Shown in pieces: positions 43,635 to 52,673 of a stretch of DNA of 64,000 nucleotides. Source of the DNA: JACKAL01 sp964400355 (lineage in GTDB: Bacteria > Bdellovibrionota > Bdellovibrionia > Bdellovibrionales > JAGQZY01); the NCBI GenBank assembly GCA_964400355.1, contig CAYNTO010000001.1, positions 124,001 through 188,000 of the forward strand, written 5' to 3'. The notes under the pieces are model-generated. The model was not told the DNA's origin, did no database searches, and saw only the letters and a program-made list of their open reading frames with translations. The position numbers and the translations under genes are program-made. Positions within the stretch are counted from its first letter, which is position 1, and every line of letters starts with the position of its first letter.

Positions 43635-44945
43635 ATGAAAAACAAAACGTATACGAACTTGCAGGAATTTAAGAGCCGTCGAGAAAAAATCTTTGGCGCA
43701 CTAAAAGATTCAGTCATGATTCTGTACTCGGGGGAGGAGGGCGCATGGGAGCGATTCCGCGCCGACAGCTCCTTTGTTTACGCCACCGGTTTTGAGGAAC
43801 CCGATGCCATTGCGGTACTGGCACCAAAAAGTGACAAACCTTTTCAAATGTTTTTGCGGCCCCGTGATCCTGCCAAAGAAATCTGGGATGGTTTTCGCTA
43901 CGGACTTGAGGGTGCGCAAAATGAGTTCGGTGCTGACGCTGCTTACGATATTTCTGAATTCTATTCGCGCCTTCCTGCACTCCTAACCGGAGCTGAGCGT
44001 GTTTACTATTCCGTGCAGGGCAGTGAGCGCGACCTTCATGTGATTCGCGCCATCAAGCAATTCGTCACCACTGTGGGCCGTACAGGCCGCGGCGCCCTTC
44101 CAATTTACGACAGTAAAGACATCATCGGTGAGATGCGCCTGGTGAAATCACAGCAGGAGATCGAGTGGATGCGCGAAGCGGGAGAACTGTCCTCGCAGGC
44201 CCACAAGGTGTTGATGTCCAAGGTGCGCGCCGGAATGAACGAAAAAGAAATGCAGGCTATATTGTTTGATGAGTTCTACAAACGCAAGGCTCACCGAGAG
44301 GGATATTTTTCGATTATCGCCGCTGGCGACAACGCCACTATTCTCCATTACCGCGACAACAACTCCGATTCCAAAGACGGGGATTTGCTGTTGGTAGACG
44401 CCGGTGCTGAAAAAAATTATTACACCGCCGACATCACCCGCACCTATCCATTGAACGGTAAATTTTCGGATGCGCAAAAAGACGTGTACTCCAAAGTTTT
44501 AAAAGTCCAAAAAGAATTGATCGAGTTGGTAAAGCCAGGTATCCCGTTTGCACAAATTCAGGAGGCCGCTCGCGAAAAACTCACGGAGCAATTGATTGAG
44601 CTTGGATTTTTAAAAGGCACTGTTGCGGAAAATCTAAAATCAAAAAGTTTTACTAAATATTACCCACACAACGTCAGCCACTTTCTCGGCATGGATGTGC
44701 ACGACACCGGACTATATATCGTGAACGGGTCTTCTCGCAAACTTGAAGCGGGAATGACTTTGACAATTGAACCGGGGATCTACATACCGGTGAACGATAC
44801 AACGGTACCCGAAAAATATCGCGGCATCGGTATTCGTATCGAAGACGACATCCTGGTGACATCGAGTGGGCGCGAAGTTCTCACGAAGAACGCGCCCAAA
44901 GAGATCGCCGACATCGAAGCCGTGATGGCGACGCACGTTCAGTAA
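43635..44945 (+). CDS. pepP: Xaa-Pro aminopeptidase
   Basis: 436 residues. A metallopeptidase that removes the residue before proline. The N-terminal creatinase-like domain has the family's FRADSSFVYATGFEEPDA. The C-terminal pita-bread domain shows metal ligands in LLVDAGAEKNYYTADITRTY (two Asp), HNVSHFLGMDVHD (His), TIEPGIYIP (Glu) and GIRIEDDILV (Glu). Start is the ATG at 43635; a GTG immediately precedes it. It is the last gene of the xseA operon and converges with the HAD phosphatase. Confidence 0.94.
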   Translation: MKNKTYTNLQEFKSRREKIFGALKDSVMILYSGEEGAWERFRADSSFVYATGFEEPDAIAVLAPKSDKPFQMFLRPRDPAKEIWDGFRYGLEGAQNEFGADAAYDISEFYSRLPALLTGAERVYYSVQGSERDLHVIRAIKQFVTTVGRTGRGALPIYDSKDIIGEMRLVKSQQEIEWMREAGELSSQAHKVLMSKVRAGMNEKEMQAILFDEFYKRKAHREGYFSIIAAGDNATILHYRDNNSDSKDGDLLLVDAGAEKNYYTADITRTYPLNGKFSDAQKDVYSKVLKVQKELIELVKPGIPFAQIQEAAREKLTEQLIELGFLKGTVAENLKSKSFTKYYPHNVSHFLGMDVHDTGLYIVNGSSRKLEAGMTLTIEPGIYIPVNDTTVPEKYRGIGIRIEDDILVTSSGREVLTKNAPKEIADIEAVMATHVQ

Positions 44946-44963
44946 TATCAATTCCAAGCCCAA

Positions 44964-45698
44964 TTATTTGTAGAGCGCAAAGTGCAACCATTTATTCTGT
45001 TGCGCAAGTTTGAGTAAATCCTGTTCGTCGTTGTAGAGGTTTTCGTGGAAAGAGTTGTTTGCCTGCGACTGCACGGCAATTTTAAGCCCCTTCGACATTT
45101 CTAAAAGGTGCTGATCGCCTAAAGTATTCCCACAGCTGAGCATGGGGGGCTGGAGAGCGGTCATGGCGAGAAACGCTTCGCGCTTTCCCTCGCGCCAGGT
45201 AACGGCGCCGTGTTGCTCATCGCTCACTAAGCGGCCGAGCACTTTTGTCTTAACGCCGATTGCTTTCACACCTTCGAAGCCTGAAACCTGCAACGCACCG
45301 GTTACGGCCCATTCTACCGAGGCACTCACTACGTAAATCACGATGCCGCGTTCTTGTAGAGCTTTGATCAGTTCTCTTTGTTCTGGAAAAACTTCGGGCT
45401 TGAATTTTTTCGCGGCTGCAATGGCCCATTCCTGCACTTCGCCAATGGGAAAATCTTTGCAAATTTCGGCAAGCCACAGATAGGCCTCGGGCGGATGTTT
45501 TTCTTTGAGTCCCTTGTAGTGTTTCCAAGGATCAATATTTTTTAGCGCTGGTAGGTTGCAATGATCGATTTGGTACTGGAAAAAATTCTCGCCCACATCA
45601 TTTGCCCACAGAGTGCCATCGGCATCGAAAGCGGCGTAGTGAGGGCCGGGTTTATTTTTTAAATAGAGGTCGACCAATTTGAGAACTGTTGCTACCAT
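44964..45698 (-). CDS. HAD-superfamily phosphatase (SerB-like)
   Basis: 244 residues. A soluble Asp-nucleophile hydrolase of the HAD subfamily IB type. Motif I is FDADGTLWANDVG with the nucleophile and acid aspartates, motif II is VVSASVEWAV, and motif III is GNTLGDQHLLEMS preceded by a conserved Lys region. A long helical cap is inserted between motifs I and II. The substrate is unknown; phosphoserine phosphatase or related functions are possible. It sits alone on the minus strand. Confidence 0.85.
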   Translation of the reverse strand: MVATVLKLVDLYLKNKPGPHYAAFDADGTLWANDVGENFFQYQIDHCNLPALKNIDPWKHYKGLKEKHPPEAYLWLAEICKDFPIGEVQEWAIAAAKKFKPEVFPEQRELIKALQERGIVIYVVSASVEWAVTGALQVSGFEGVKAIGVKTKVLGRLVSDEQHGAVTWREGKREAFLAMTALQPPMLSCGNTLGDQHLLEMSKGLKIAVQSQANNSFHENLYNDEQDLLKLAQQNKWLHFALYK

Positions 45699-45730
45699 AG
45701 GCCCTCAAGAGTAGTACGCAGCCCGGCAGG

Positions 45731-46189
45731 GTGTCAAAGTTTGTGGGAGCGATTGTGCAAGATGAAATAAAAGTCATGACCATTGAGGACATCGAAGACG
45801 TATTGGCGTTCGAGATGAACAAACTCCCTGGGGAGGGCATCGAAAAAGAGATGCAATCCTGGCACGCGCTCTGGCGCCGTGAAGCACTGGAGCACTACGC
45901 CCCCCTCGGATGGAGCTTTGTTATGCGCAACGAGGGCAAAGTGCAAGGCTATGTGATGGCGCAGCCACTACTGTTTTTTAAAGGTTGGACTCAAACACTG
46001 TGGATAGAGCACATCAGTGCCAACTCGGAAACACTGGCCACTTATCTTTTCGAAATCATTTACCGTTGGGGGCGCGACAAACATTTTCAAAAAGTGTACT
46101 TCCATGAGTCGCTTCAGTTTATAAACAAAGATCAGTTACCCATTCAAAAAGATGGAATCATCAACAGCATATCCACAACGAAGCTCTAA
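45731..46189 (+). CDS. Acetyltransferase-like (GNAT-type) protein, start uncertain
   Basis: About 140-152 residues. The pattern TIEDIEDVLAFEMNK, then WSFVMRNEGKVQGYVMAQP and WIEHISANSETLATYLFEII, matches the order of strands and helices in GNAT N-acetyltransferases. The acetyl-CoA loop Q/RxxGxG/A is not convincing, so the assignment is fold-level only. GTG codons at 45731 and 45743 and an ATG at 45776 are possible starts. Its stop overlaps the glpD start (TAATG), so translation is probably coupled. Confidence 0.6.
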   Translation: MSKFVGAIVQDEIKVMTIEDIEDVLAFEMNKLPGEGIEKEMQSWHALWRREALEHYAPLGWSFVMRNEGKVQGYVMAQPLLFFKGWTQTLWIEHISANSETLATYLFEIIYRWGRDKHFQKVYFHESLQFINKDQLPIQKDGIINSISTTKL

Positions 46190-47838
46190 TGATGTTTAGC
46201 AAATACACACGGCAAAATATTCTTTCCCAAGTCAGTGACCAAACTTACGATCTGTTGATTATTGGTGGCGGTATCAATGGCGCCGGTGTGGCCCGCGATG
46301 CGGCTTCGCGCGGACTCAAGGTTCTCGTATGCGAAGCCCAGGATTTTGCAATTGGTACCAGTTCTCGCTCAAGCAAGCTGGTTCACGGCGGAATTCGCTA
46401 CCTGGAAAATTTTGAATTCGGGCTGGTGCACGAAGCGCTCACCGAGCGCACGCTGTTGTTAGATATAGCGCCGCACATGGTGCATCCACTACGCTTTATG
46501 TTGCCGGTGTATAAATCGTCCCGTGTGGGATTGTTAAAAATGGAACTGGGAATGATCCTTTACGATATTCTTTCCCTGTTCGAAGCACCTCAACTGCACG
46601 AAATGTTTCTTAAAAAAGGCACTCAGGGTGCAGAGCCGTTATTGCAGTCCGCAGACCTCGTTGGCAGTGTGGTTTATTCAGATGCGTTTATGGAAGACGA
46701 TCGGTTGGTGATCGAAACATTGCGCTCCGCTCACGTTTTAGGCGCTCACTGTATCAACTATGCGAGCGTCGATGCCGTGGCTGAAACCAGTGCGGGCATA
46801 CAAGCGCAGATTACCGACACGGTGAAAAACCAAAAATACGCAGTCAATGCCAAACATGTTGTGTGCGCATTAGGACCGTGGACCGATATATCGGGCCAAC
46901 ATCTTCTCAATGATTGGAAGCCCGTTCTTCGTCCCACTAAGGGCATACATCTTGTGTTTCGGCGCGATCGCATTCCGGTGGAGCGCGGGATTGTGATGGC
47001 AGTGGAACAACGAATTGTGTTTGTTATTCCTCGTGGAGACATTGTTATTGTGGGAACAACGGACACCGACTTTAAAGGGGCACCTGAGCAGGTATTGGTC
47101 GACAAAAACGATGTGGAGTATTTGCTGCAAACGACCAACCAGTATTTTCCAACCTTGGGGCTAAAGCCGGAAGATGTGATTTCTTGTTATGCCGGCGTTC
47201 GTCCGCTGGTGCGCGACGACTCGTCCACCGAGGGGAAAACCAGTCGCGAACACGTGATCTACAAACACAGCGATCGTGTGACGCTGGTTGCCGGTGGGAA
47301 ATATACCACCTATCGCGCGATGGCCGAGGAGATTGTCGATACGGTGCTTGAACGCTTTCCTTTTGAGCACAAAATGTCCTTAAAAGCTTCCAATACAAGG
47401 ATTCCCCTCAATCCTATGGCGACCAAAGAGCGGATCCATCGCATCAAAACGCAGTTGGAGCGATATGCCTCCGAATTTGGCGTTCCCCAAGACATTGTGA
47501 ACTATTTAGTTGGTCGCAGGGGCGAGGAAGCACTTGAAATCATGACCACTATGCGCCAGTTTGCAAACGAACCCATCGACTCCGCTCTGTGGAAGGCCGA
47601 ACTCAAATTTAGTTTTGATCACGAAATGTGCTTTCGCTTGGAAGACTTCTATTGGCGTCGCAGTCCGCTGTTCCTGTCGAGGTCCGACAATGGACTCTCA
47701 CTGCTCACAACCTTGGGAGAATACTTGGGCGCGCTCCACCAAGAAGACCGCGACACCGTTCGAGCGCGGGTGCAGACTGTGGTAGAGAAAATCGCGAGGG
47801 AAAAGAGCGCCGTTTCGGAACTGTTCGCTGCGCGTTAA
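46189..47838 (+). CDS. glpD: FAD-dependent glycerol-3-phosphate dehydrogenase
   Basis: 549 residues. Oxidises glycerol-3-phosphate to dihydroxyacetone phosphate and passes electrons to quinone at the inner membrane. The FAD-binding GxGxxG motif appears as LLIIGGGINGAGVARDAASRG near residue 25, followed by SSRSSKLVHGGIRYLENF and GTTDTDFKGAPEQ. The C-terminal region with GRRGEEALEIM matches GlpD. The ATG overlaps the stop of the upstream acetyltransferase-like gene. Confidence 0.95.
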   Translation: MMFSKYTRQNILSQVSDQTYDLLIIGGGINGAGVARDAASRGLKVLVCEAQDFAIGTSSRSSKLVHGGIRYLENFEFGLVHEALTERTLLLDIAPHMVHPLRFMLPVYKSSRVGLLKMELGMILYDILSLFEAPQLHEMFLKKGTQGAEPLLQSADLVGSVVYSDAFMEDDRLVIETLRSAHVLGAHCINYASVDAVAETSAGIQAQITDTVKNQKYAVNAKHVVCALGPWTDISGQHLLNDWKPVLRPTKGIHLVFRRDRIPVERGIVMAVEQRIVFVIPRGDIVIVGTTDTDFKGAPEQVLVDKNDVEYLLQTTNQYFPTLGLKPEDVISCYAGVRPLVRDDSSTEGKTSREHVIYKHSDRVTLVAGGKYTTYRAMAEEIVDTVLERFPFEHKMSLKASNTRIPLNPMATKERIHRIKTQLERYASEFGVPQDIVNYLVGRRGEEALEIMTTMRQFANEPIDSALWKAELKFSFDHEMCFRLEDFYWRRSPLFLSRSDNGLSLLTTLGEYLGALHQEDRDTVRARVQTVVEKIAREKSAVSELFAAR

Positions 47839-47905
47839 GTTGCGCATGATGATGGTGAACGATTCTCGCACTGTCACCGCAAGATGTACTCCCTAAGTTC
47901 TTGCA

Positions 47906-47934
47906 TTGACTATTATTTTGTAAATCTCTACAGT
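47906..47934 (+). promoter_or_regulatory. Probable sigma-70 promoter of mreB
   Basis: TTGACT and TACAGT are spaced by 17 bases and lie about 32 bases before the mreB ATG at 47966, in the only gap upstream of the gene. Confidence 0.6.
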
Positions 47935-47965
47935 ATTTGTGAGCTCAAAATGTAAAGGATTTTTC

Positions 47966-49167
47966 ATGGCTTTTTGGAATAGATTTTCGGACATGTTTTC
48001 AAACGATCTCGCGATTGATTTGGGCACAGCAAACACACTGGTTTTCTCAAAAGCAGCGAAGGGTATCATCATTGATGAGCCTTCGGTTGTCGCCGTACAA
48101 AAAAATTATCGTGGCATGCAAAACCGTGTGCTTGCCGTTGGAAAAGAAGCCAAGGAAATGCTGGGTAGAACGCCCGGTACTATCGTTGCTATTCGACCGA
48201 TCAAAGACGGCGTTATCGCCGACTTCGAAGTGACCCAATCCATGCTCAAATATTTTATTTCTAAATCTATGGGTAATAGTAAGAGCTTTATTCGCCCACG
48301 TATTATTATTTGCGTTCCTTATGGCATCACTCAGGTGGAAAAGAAAGCGGTAAAAGAATCCGCACTTTCTGCAGGAGCGCGTGAAGTGTTTTTGATTGAA
48401 GAGCCAATGGCAGCGGCTATTGGTGCCGGTCTTCCTATTACAGAACCAATTGGCAGCATGGTTGTTGATATTGGTGGTGGGACAACGGGTGTGGCTGTAA
48501 TCTCATTGGGCGGTATTGTTTACTGTAAGTCGATCAAAGTGGCTGGAGACAAGCTCGATGAAGCAATCATCAACTACGTTCGTCGTCAGTTCAATTTGCT
48601 TATTGGCGAGAGAACGGCAGAGCAAATAAAAATCGAAATTGGAAACGCGTACCCGTTTGACGAGGTACGAACTATGGTGATTAAGGGCCGCGACTTAGTT
48701 GCCGGAGCACCTAAAACAATCGAAATTACCAGTGAGCAGATCAACGATGCCTTGATGGATCCATTGAGTGAAATGGTCGATGCGGTTCGCACGGCTCTCG
48801 AAAAAACTCCGCCAGAGCTGGCCTCGGATATCGTAGATAACGGAATTGTTCTTACTGGCGGAGGCGCGAGCCTCCACAATTTAGACAAGTTGCTTCGTGA
48901 GCGCACAGGTTTGCCTGTAACCATCGCCGAGAACCCGCTAACGTGTGTGGTGATGGGATCGGGCGAAGTGCTCGACGAATTGGAACTTCTCAAGCAAGTC
49001 ACCACNNNNNNNNNNNNNNNNNNNNNNNNNNNNNNNNNNNNNNNNNNNNNNNNNNNNNNNNNNNNNNNNNNNNNNNNNNNNNNNNNNNNNNNNNNNNNNN
49101 NNNNNTGATGGGATCGGGCGAAGTGCTCGACGAATTGGAACTTCTCAAGCAAGTCACCACAGACTAG
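47966..49167 (+). CDS. mreB: Rod-shape-determining protein MreB (interrupted by an assembly gap)
   Basis: An actin homologue that organises cell-wall elongation beneath the inner membrane. Nucleotide-binding strings are NDLAIDLGTANTLVF, MVVDIGGGTTGVAVISLGG and GIVLTGGGASLHNLDKLL. The ATG at 47966 has AAAGGAT upstream; an in-frame GTG nine codons earlier is less likely. One hundred Ns (49006-49105) interrupt the gene, and 55 bases before the gap are repeated exactly after it. Collapsing the overlap gives 348 residues ending KQVTTD, the normal MreB length. No mreC or mreD follows; the next gene is a sensor kinase. Confidence 0.95.
49006..49105. other. Assembly gap (100 Ns) flanked by a 55-base exact overlap
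   Basis: The 55 bases before the Ns (48951-49005) are identical to those after them (49106-49160). The overlap restores an intact mreB, so the gap is a scaffolding artefact rather than missing sequence. Confidence 0.93.
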
Positions 49168-49218
49168 TCGAACATCGTCAAAGTCTCGGAGCCTACGTTG
49201 CTTTGTCGGACTTCTTGT

Positions 49219-49240
49219 GCGGCGTACTTTCGTACGCCTT
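49219..49240 (+). terminator. Hairpin downstream of mreB
   Basis: GGCGTAC pairs with GTACGCC around TTTC, about 54 bases after the mreB stop. TTCC follows rather than a strong T-run, so terminator activity is probable but not certain. Confidence 0.5.
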
Positions 49241-49274
49241 CCAATCTTAATTTTGTGATGTTACAATTTGGCTT

Positions 49275-51182
49275 GTGACCAATAACGACGCTCCTAAAAA
49301 ATATAAATCGCTTCGAAAACTATTTGTACGATGGCTAGTTTTGTCGTCAGTTATTCCTATATTATTAGTGGCTGTGATTCTTTTGACGCGTTTTAAATCC
49401 GCGGTGCAGGATGAAATGTTTCAGAGGTTACAGGTTTACACACAACAAGTTCAGGAAAATCTCTCTGGCTATGAGGGCTTTTTAAAGAGTCGTATCACCG
49501 ACATCGTCGAAGACAAAATCGTTGTTTATAACTGGAAAACAACAAATGTGCCGGAGCTTGAAACCTCGTTGGCGCGGTATGCAAGCGGTGGAATCGATTC
49601 GGGAGTCTCTCTCTATGACAGTGCGGGCGACCAAATTATTCGTAAAGGCACCGTGCCCGAAACTTACGGGTGGGGCGCCAAGCTTCCCGCAGATGTGATA
49701 CAACGGATGGAGGAGAGCAGCACGCTCACGCGCGCCTTCTATCAGCCTCTCAATGGAAAAACATATTTGGTTTTGAGTGTGCTCCGAAAATCCGAGGACA
49801 TTTCGCTCAATTGGTCGGGCTATGCCGAGGCATTTTTCATGATCAGTTCGTCCACAGTAAGAATGATTCCGCCAACAAAAGTAGATATTATTTTTTTTGG
49901 ACCAGCGGGGGAGGTATTTTTATCGACGCTGGACACAGCCAGATTCACGAAGGCTCAAATGTCGGAAGATTTTTTGCGCGGCAACAACCACTTCTTTGAC
50001 GTACCCCTCCACGGAAGCAACTATGGTTTTATTTCGACGGCCGTGTCGTGGGGTGAGCAACAGTTTTTGGTGGCAGTTGGAGCTTCAAAAGAGGCGCTCT
50101 CTTCGAGCCTACAGCAGTTGATCGGTTTTGTTTTTGGTGCGGTAGTAATATTGCTAATATGCCTCTTGGCATTTAGCTACTTTTTTACTCGTCAGATAAT
50201 CGTACCGGTATCAAAGCTTGTTGATGGTGTGCGCACAATGAGCGAAACCGCCGAGCCCGTTTATGTTCAGCCCACGGTCGATAACGAAATTGGTCTACTC
50301 ACAGATCAGTTCAACGATATGTCTCAAAAAATGCACGGTTATCGTCAGGAACTCGAAACGAAAGTTGAAGATTTGGGAAAAGCCAATACTGAAATTAACA
50401 ACGCGCAAACCCAGCTCGTGCAAAGCGCGAAGCTTGCGGGTTTGGGTCAGCTCGTGGCTGGAGTGGCGCATGAACTCAATAATCCCATAGGTTTTGTCTA
50501 CAGTAATATTCAACATCTGCGTGAGTATGTAAGTGGTATGACAGATTTCATCGAGGAAATGGGCAAAACCCATCCCAAGTTTCAATCGCTCAAGGCCAAG
50601 TACGATTATGAGTTTATTTCTAAGGATCTCCCCAAGCTGATCACTTCGTGCGAAGAAGGCGCAAAACGGACGCGGGATATCGTCACTGGCTTGCGCAACT
50701 TTTCCCGCGCTAGCGACAAAGAAAACAAAAAATTTAGCATCACGGACTGTATCGATTCTACTTTAGATCTGATTCAAAGCACCCAAAACAAGACCAATGT
50801 TCAAATAGTAAAGCGTGTCGACGACTATGTGCCGCTCATCGAAGGCAACCCCAATCAAATGAGCCAAGTGTTCATGAATCTGTTTTCAAACGCCATGCAG
50901 GCGATGGCGGGTGCCGGTGCGATCTCGATTGACGTCTCATTTCGGGATGATCAATCTATTGTAGAAGTTCGTATCAAGGACACCGGCGTGGGAATTTCTA
51001 AAGACAATCTTTCGCGCATTTTTGATCCCTTCTTCACAACCAAAGATATAGGCCAAGGTACAGGTCTGGGGCTCAGTATTTCCTACGGCATCATTAAGAG
51101 CCACGGAGGCGAGATCAGTGCCACTTCTGAACTCGGTCAAGGTACTGAATTCACAATTACTCTCCCGGCGCTTAAAGAGTAA
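49275..51182 (+). CDS. Membrane sensor histidine kinase
   Basis: 635 residues from a GTG start. Topology: first membrane helix (VRWLVLSSVIPILLVAVILL) near residue 20, a periplasmic sensor of about 240 residues, second helix (FGAVVILLICLLAFSYFF) near residue 285, then a HAMP linker and a short coiled coil. The dimerisation and phosphoacceptor box is VAGVAHELNNPIGF. The ATPase domain shows the N box (NQMSQVFMNLFSNAMQAM), G1 (IKDTGVGIS) and G2 (GQGTGLGLSISYGI). No receiver domain or response regulator gene is adjacent, so its partner is unknown. Confidence 0.93.
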   Translation: MTNNDAPKKYKSLRKLFVRWLVLSSVIPILLVAVILLTRFKSAVQDEMFQRLQVYTQQVQENLSGYEGFLKSRITDIVEDKIVVYNWKTTNVPELETSLARYASGGIDSGVSLYDSAGDQIIRKGTVPETYGWGAKLPADVIQRMEESSTLTRAFYQPLNGKTYLVLSVLRKSEDISLNWSGYAEAFFMISSSTVRMIPPTKVDIIFFGPAGEVFLSTLDTARFTKAQMSEDFLRGNNHFFDVPLHGSNYGFISTAVSWGEQQFLVAVGASKEALSSSLQQLIGFVFGAVVILLICLLAFSYFFTRQIIVPVSKLVDGVRTMSETAEPVYVQPTVDNEIGLLTDQFNDMSQKMHGYRQELETKVEDLGKANTEINNAQTQLVQSAKLAGLGQLVAGVAHELNNPIGFVYSNIQHLREYVSGMTDFIEEMGKTHPKFQSLKAKYDYEFISKDLPKLITSCEEGAKRTRDIVTGLRNFSRASDKENKKFSITDCIDSTLDLIQSTQNKTNVQIVKRVDDYVPLIEGNPNQMSQVFMNLFSNAMQAMAGAGAISIDVSFRDDQSIVEVRIKDTGVGISKDNLSRIFDPFFTTKDIGQGTGLGLSISYGIIKSHGGEISATSELGQGTEFTITLPALKE

Positions 51183-51235
51183 ATATATTCTCAATGGACT
51201 TAAGCGATCCGCACTTGTAACCGAATAGACTATAT

Positions 51236-51835
51236 ATGTTGAGCAACAATGAAAAAATACTTTATTCTGGCGTGGTCGTGGTGGCGGTTGGCTTTGGAAT
51301 GTATTTTCTTCGTCAGTCGAATACGCCGGTGTCCCACAAAAAAGTAGTTACCTACCAAGACATAAGCACCGAGAGAAATGCGGCGATTGCTAAAGATCGT
51401 ATAGAAAAAGTAAAAGTAGAAGTGACGAATGCACAGACAGCTCCACAATTAGGAGTTGGAATTCGCGAAGTAAAAGACGGTTTGGCCGAAGATCACGATG
51501 GTCTTCGTCTAGAGGGCGAAAAAAATCACGCCGCTATTGATGCTGCCGACCCCACAGTGCATGAAATGCCATTTACGTCCCTGGAAACACAGATCAATCG
51601 CAAACAGGTCGATGATCAGCGTGCTGCACAGATGTCTGCCATTCAAAAACGCAACTTTGTAGAACAATACAAGAAACGCGCTTTAGCAATGGGTTACGAC
51701 GTGGAATTGAACGACCGTTTGGAGCTGATAAAAGCAAAAAAAATCAGTCAGCCTATGAATCAATTCCCCACTCGCGGCGTGCCCGTAGATGTGAACTCCA
51801 TGGAAGAAGATATCGAATTGGATGAGGAAGAGTAG
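51236..51835 (+). CDS. Single-pass membrane protein with acidic tail, unknown function
   Basis: 199 residues. One N-terminal membrane helix (ILYSGVVVVAVGFGMYFLR) is followed by a soluble charged region that is mostly helical (IQKRNFVEQYKKRALAMGYD) and an acidic end (EEDIELDEEE). No known domain is recognised. It lies 53 bases after the sensor kinase on the same strand, so it may be cotranscribed with it. Confidence 0.7.
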   Translation: MLSNNEKILYSGVVVVAVGFGMYFLRQSNTPVSHKKVVTYQDISTERNAAIAKDRIEKVKVEVTNAQTAPQLGVGIREVKDGLAEDHDGLRLEGEKNHAAIDAADPTVHEMPFTSLETQINRKQVDDQRAAQMSAIQKRNFVEQYKKRALAMGYDVELNDRLELIKAKKISQPMNQFPTRGVPVDVNSMEEDIELDEEE

Positions 51836-52072
51836 GGCAGAAGCCGCTCTTCCATGCACCTACAGTTGGAATATATACAGGGCTCTCCCCTGGTCCCATC
51901 TTAAAAGCATTCTCGACAGCTGAAAATCACGACCCAATTGCACGAATTTTAGACTCGCATCATGCGGTAGAGAATCCGTTTGTCAGGCTCGAAATAGCTG
52001 CTAGAATCTCCTAAATGCTAAGGTAAATCTTTCTAAACGAACAATAGATTGCCTTTACGCCGGAGGTTAAAA

Positions 52073-52669
52073 ATGAAAGTGTCGGTACTAGCCCTTGCTA
52101 CGGTAATGGGTATTCTCTTACAAGCCTGCAGCCATCGAGAGTTCTCCAAAGGTTCTTATGACAACGTCGAAGAGGAAAATCTTCTCAATGATCGTTGGTC
52201 AGAGACGGATATGCAAAAAGCGGTCAACGAACTTGTTAATGGCATAGTGGCACATCGCTCTATCGCTGAGGCAAAACGACCACCTGTAATCATGGTGACG
52301 AAACTTCAAAACAAAACGAGCGAGGTGATCGACACGCAAAACATCATGGATATGGTGAAGGTGGATCTCACATCAAGTGGCAAAGTAAAGTTCATTGATA
52401 AAGAGGCGCGCCAAGATATCTCCGACGAGTATGAGTATCAAAATTCCGGAATGGTAGCTAACGACACTAAAAAAGGCCCTGGCGGACAGACCGGAGCTGA
52501 CTATATTGTTAATGGTCGTTTAGATTCGATCGTGCAAGAAGTTGGTAAAGATAAGACAGTCTATTACAAATTGACTTTGATGCTGACCAACCTAAAAACC
52601 AGTGAAATCGACTGGGCCGGCCACAAACAAATTCGCAAAACATTCAAGAAGAGACGCGTCGGTATCTAA
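52073..52669 (+). CDS. lpoB: LpoB-like penicillin-binding protein activator, lipoprotein
   Basis: 198 residues. The ATG at 52073 has GGAGG upstream and opens a lipoprotein signal (LALATVMGILLQACSHRE). The mature part matches the LpoB/PF13036 pattern: RPPVIMVTKLQNKTSEVIDT, KVKFIDKEARQD and GADYIVNGRLDSI. In E. coli LpoB spans the periplasm and activates PBP1B. Here the class A PBP in the window is PBP1A-like at 35323, so the partner is uncertain. It is followed after four bases by a TPR lipoprotein. Confidence 0.85.
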   Translation: MKVSVLALATVMGILLQACSHREFSKGSYDNVEEENLLNDRWSETDMQKAVNELVNGIVAHRSIAEAKRPPVIMVTKLQNKTSEVIDTQNIMDMVKVDLTSSGKVKFIDKEARQDISDEYEYQNSGMVANDTKKGPGGQTGADYIVNGRLDSIVQEVGKDKTVYYKLTLMLTNLKTSEIDWAGHKQIRKTFKKRRVGI

Positions 52670-52673
52670 CTGA

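Noticed and set aside
49006..49105. A real insertion or duplication at the end of mreB
   Set aside because: The exact 55-base overlap on both sides of the Ns is better explained as unjoined contig ends.
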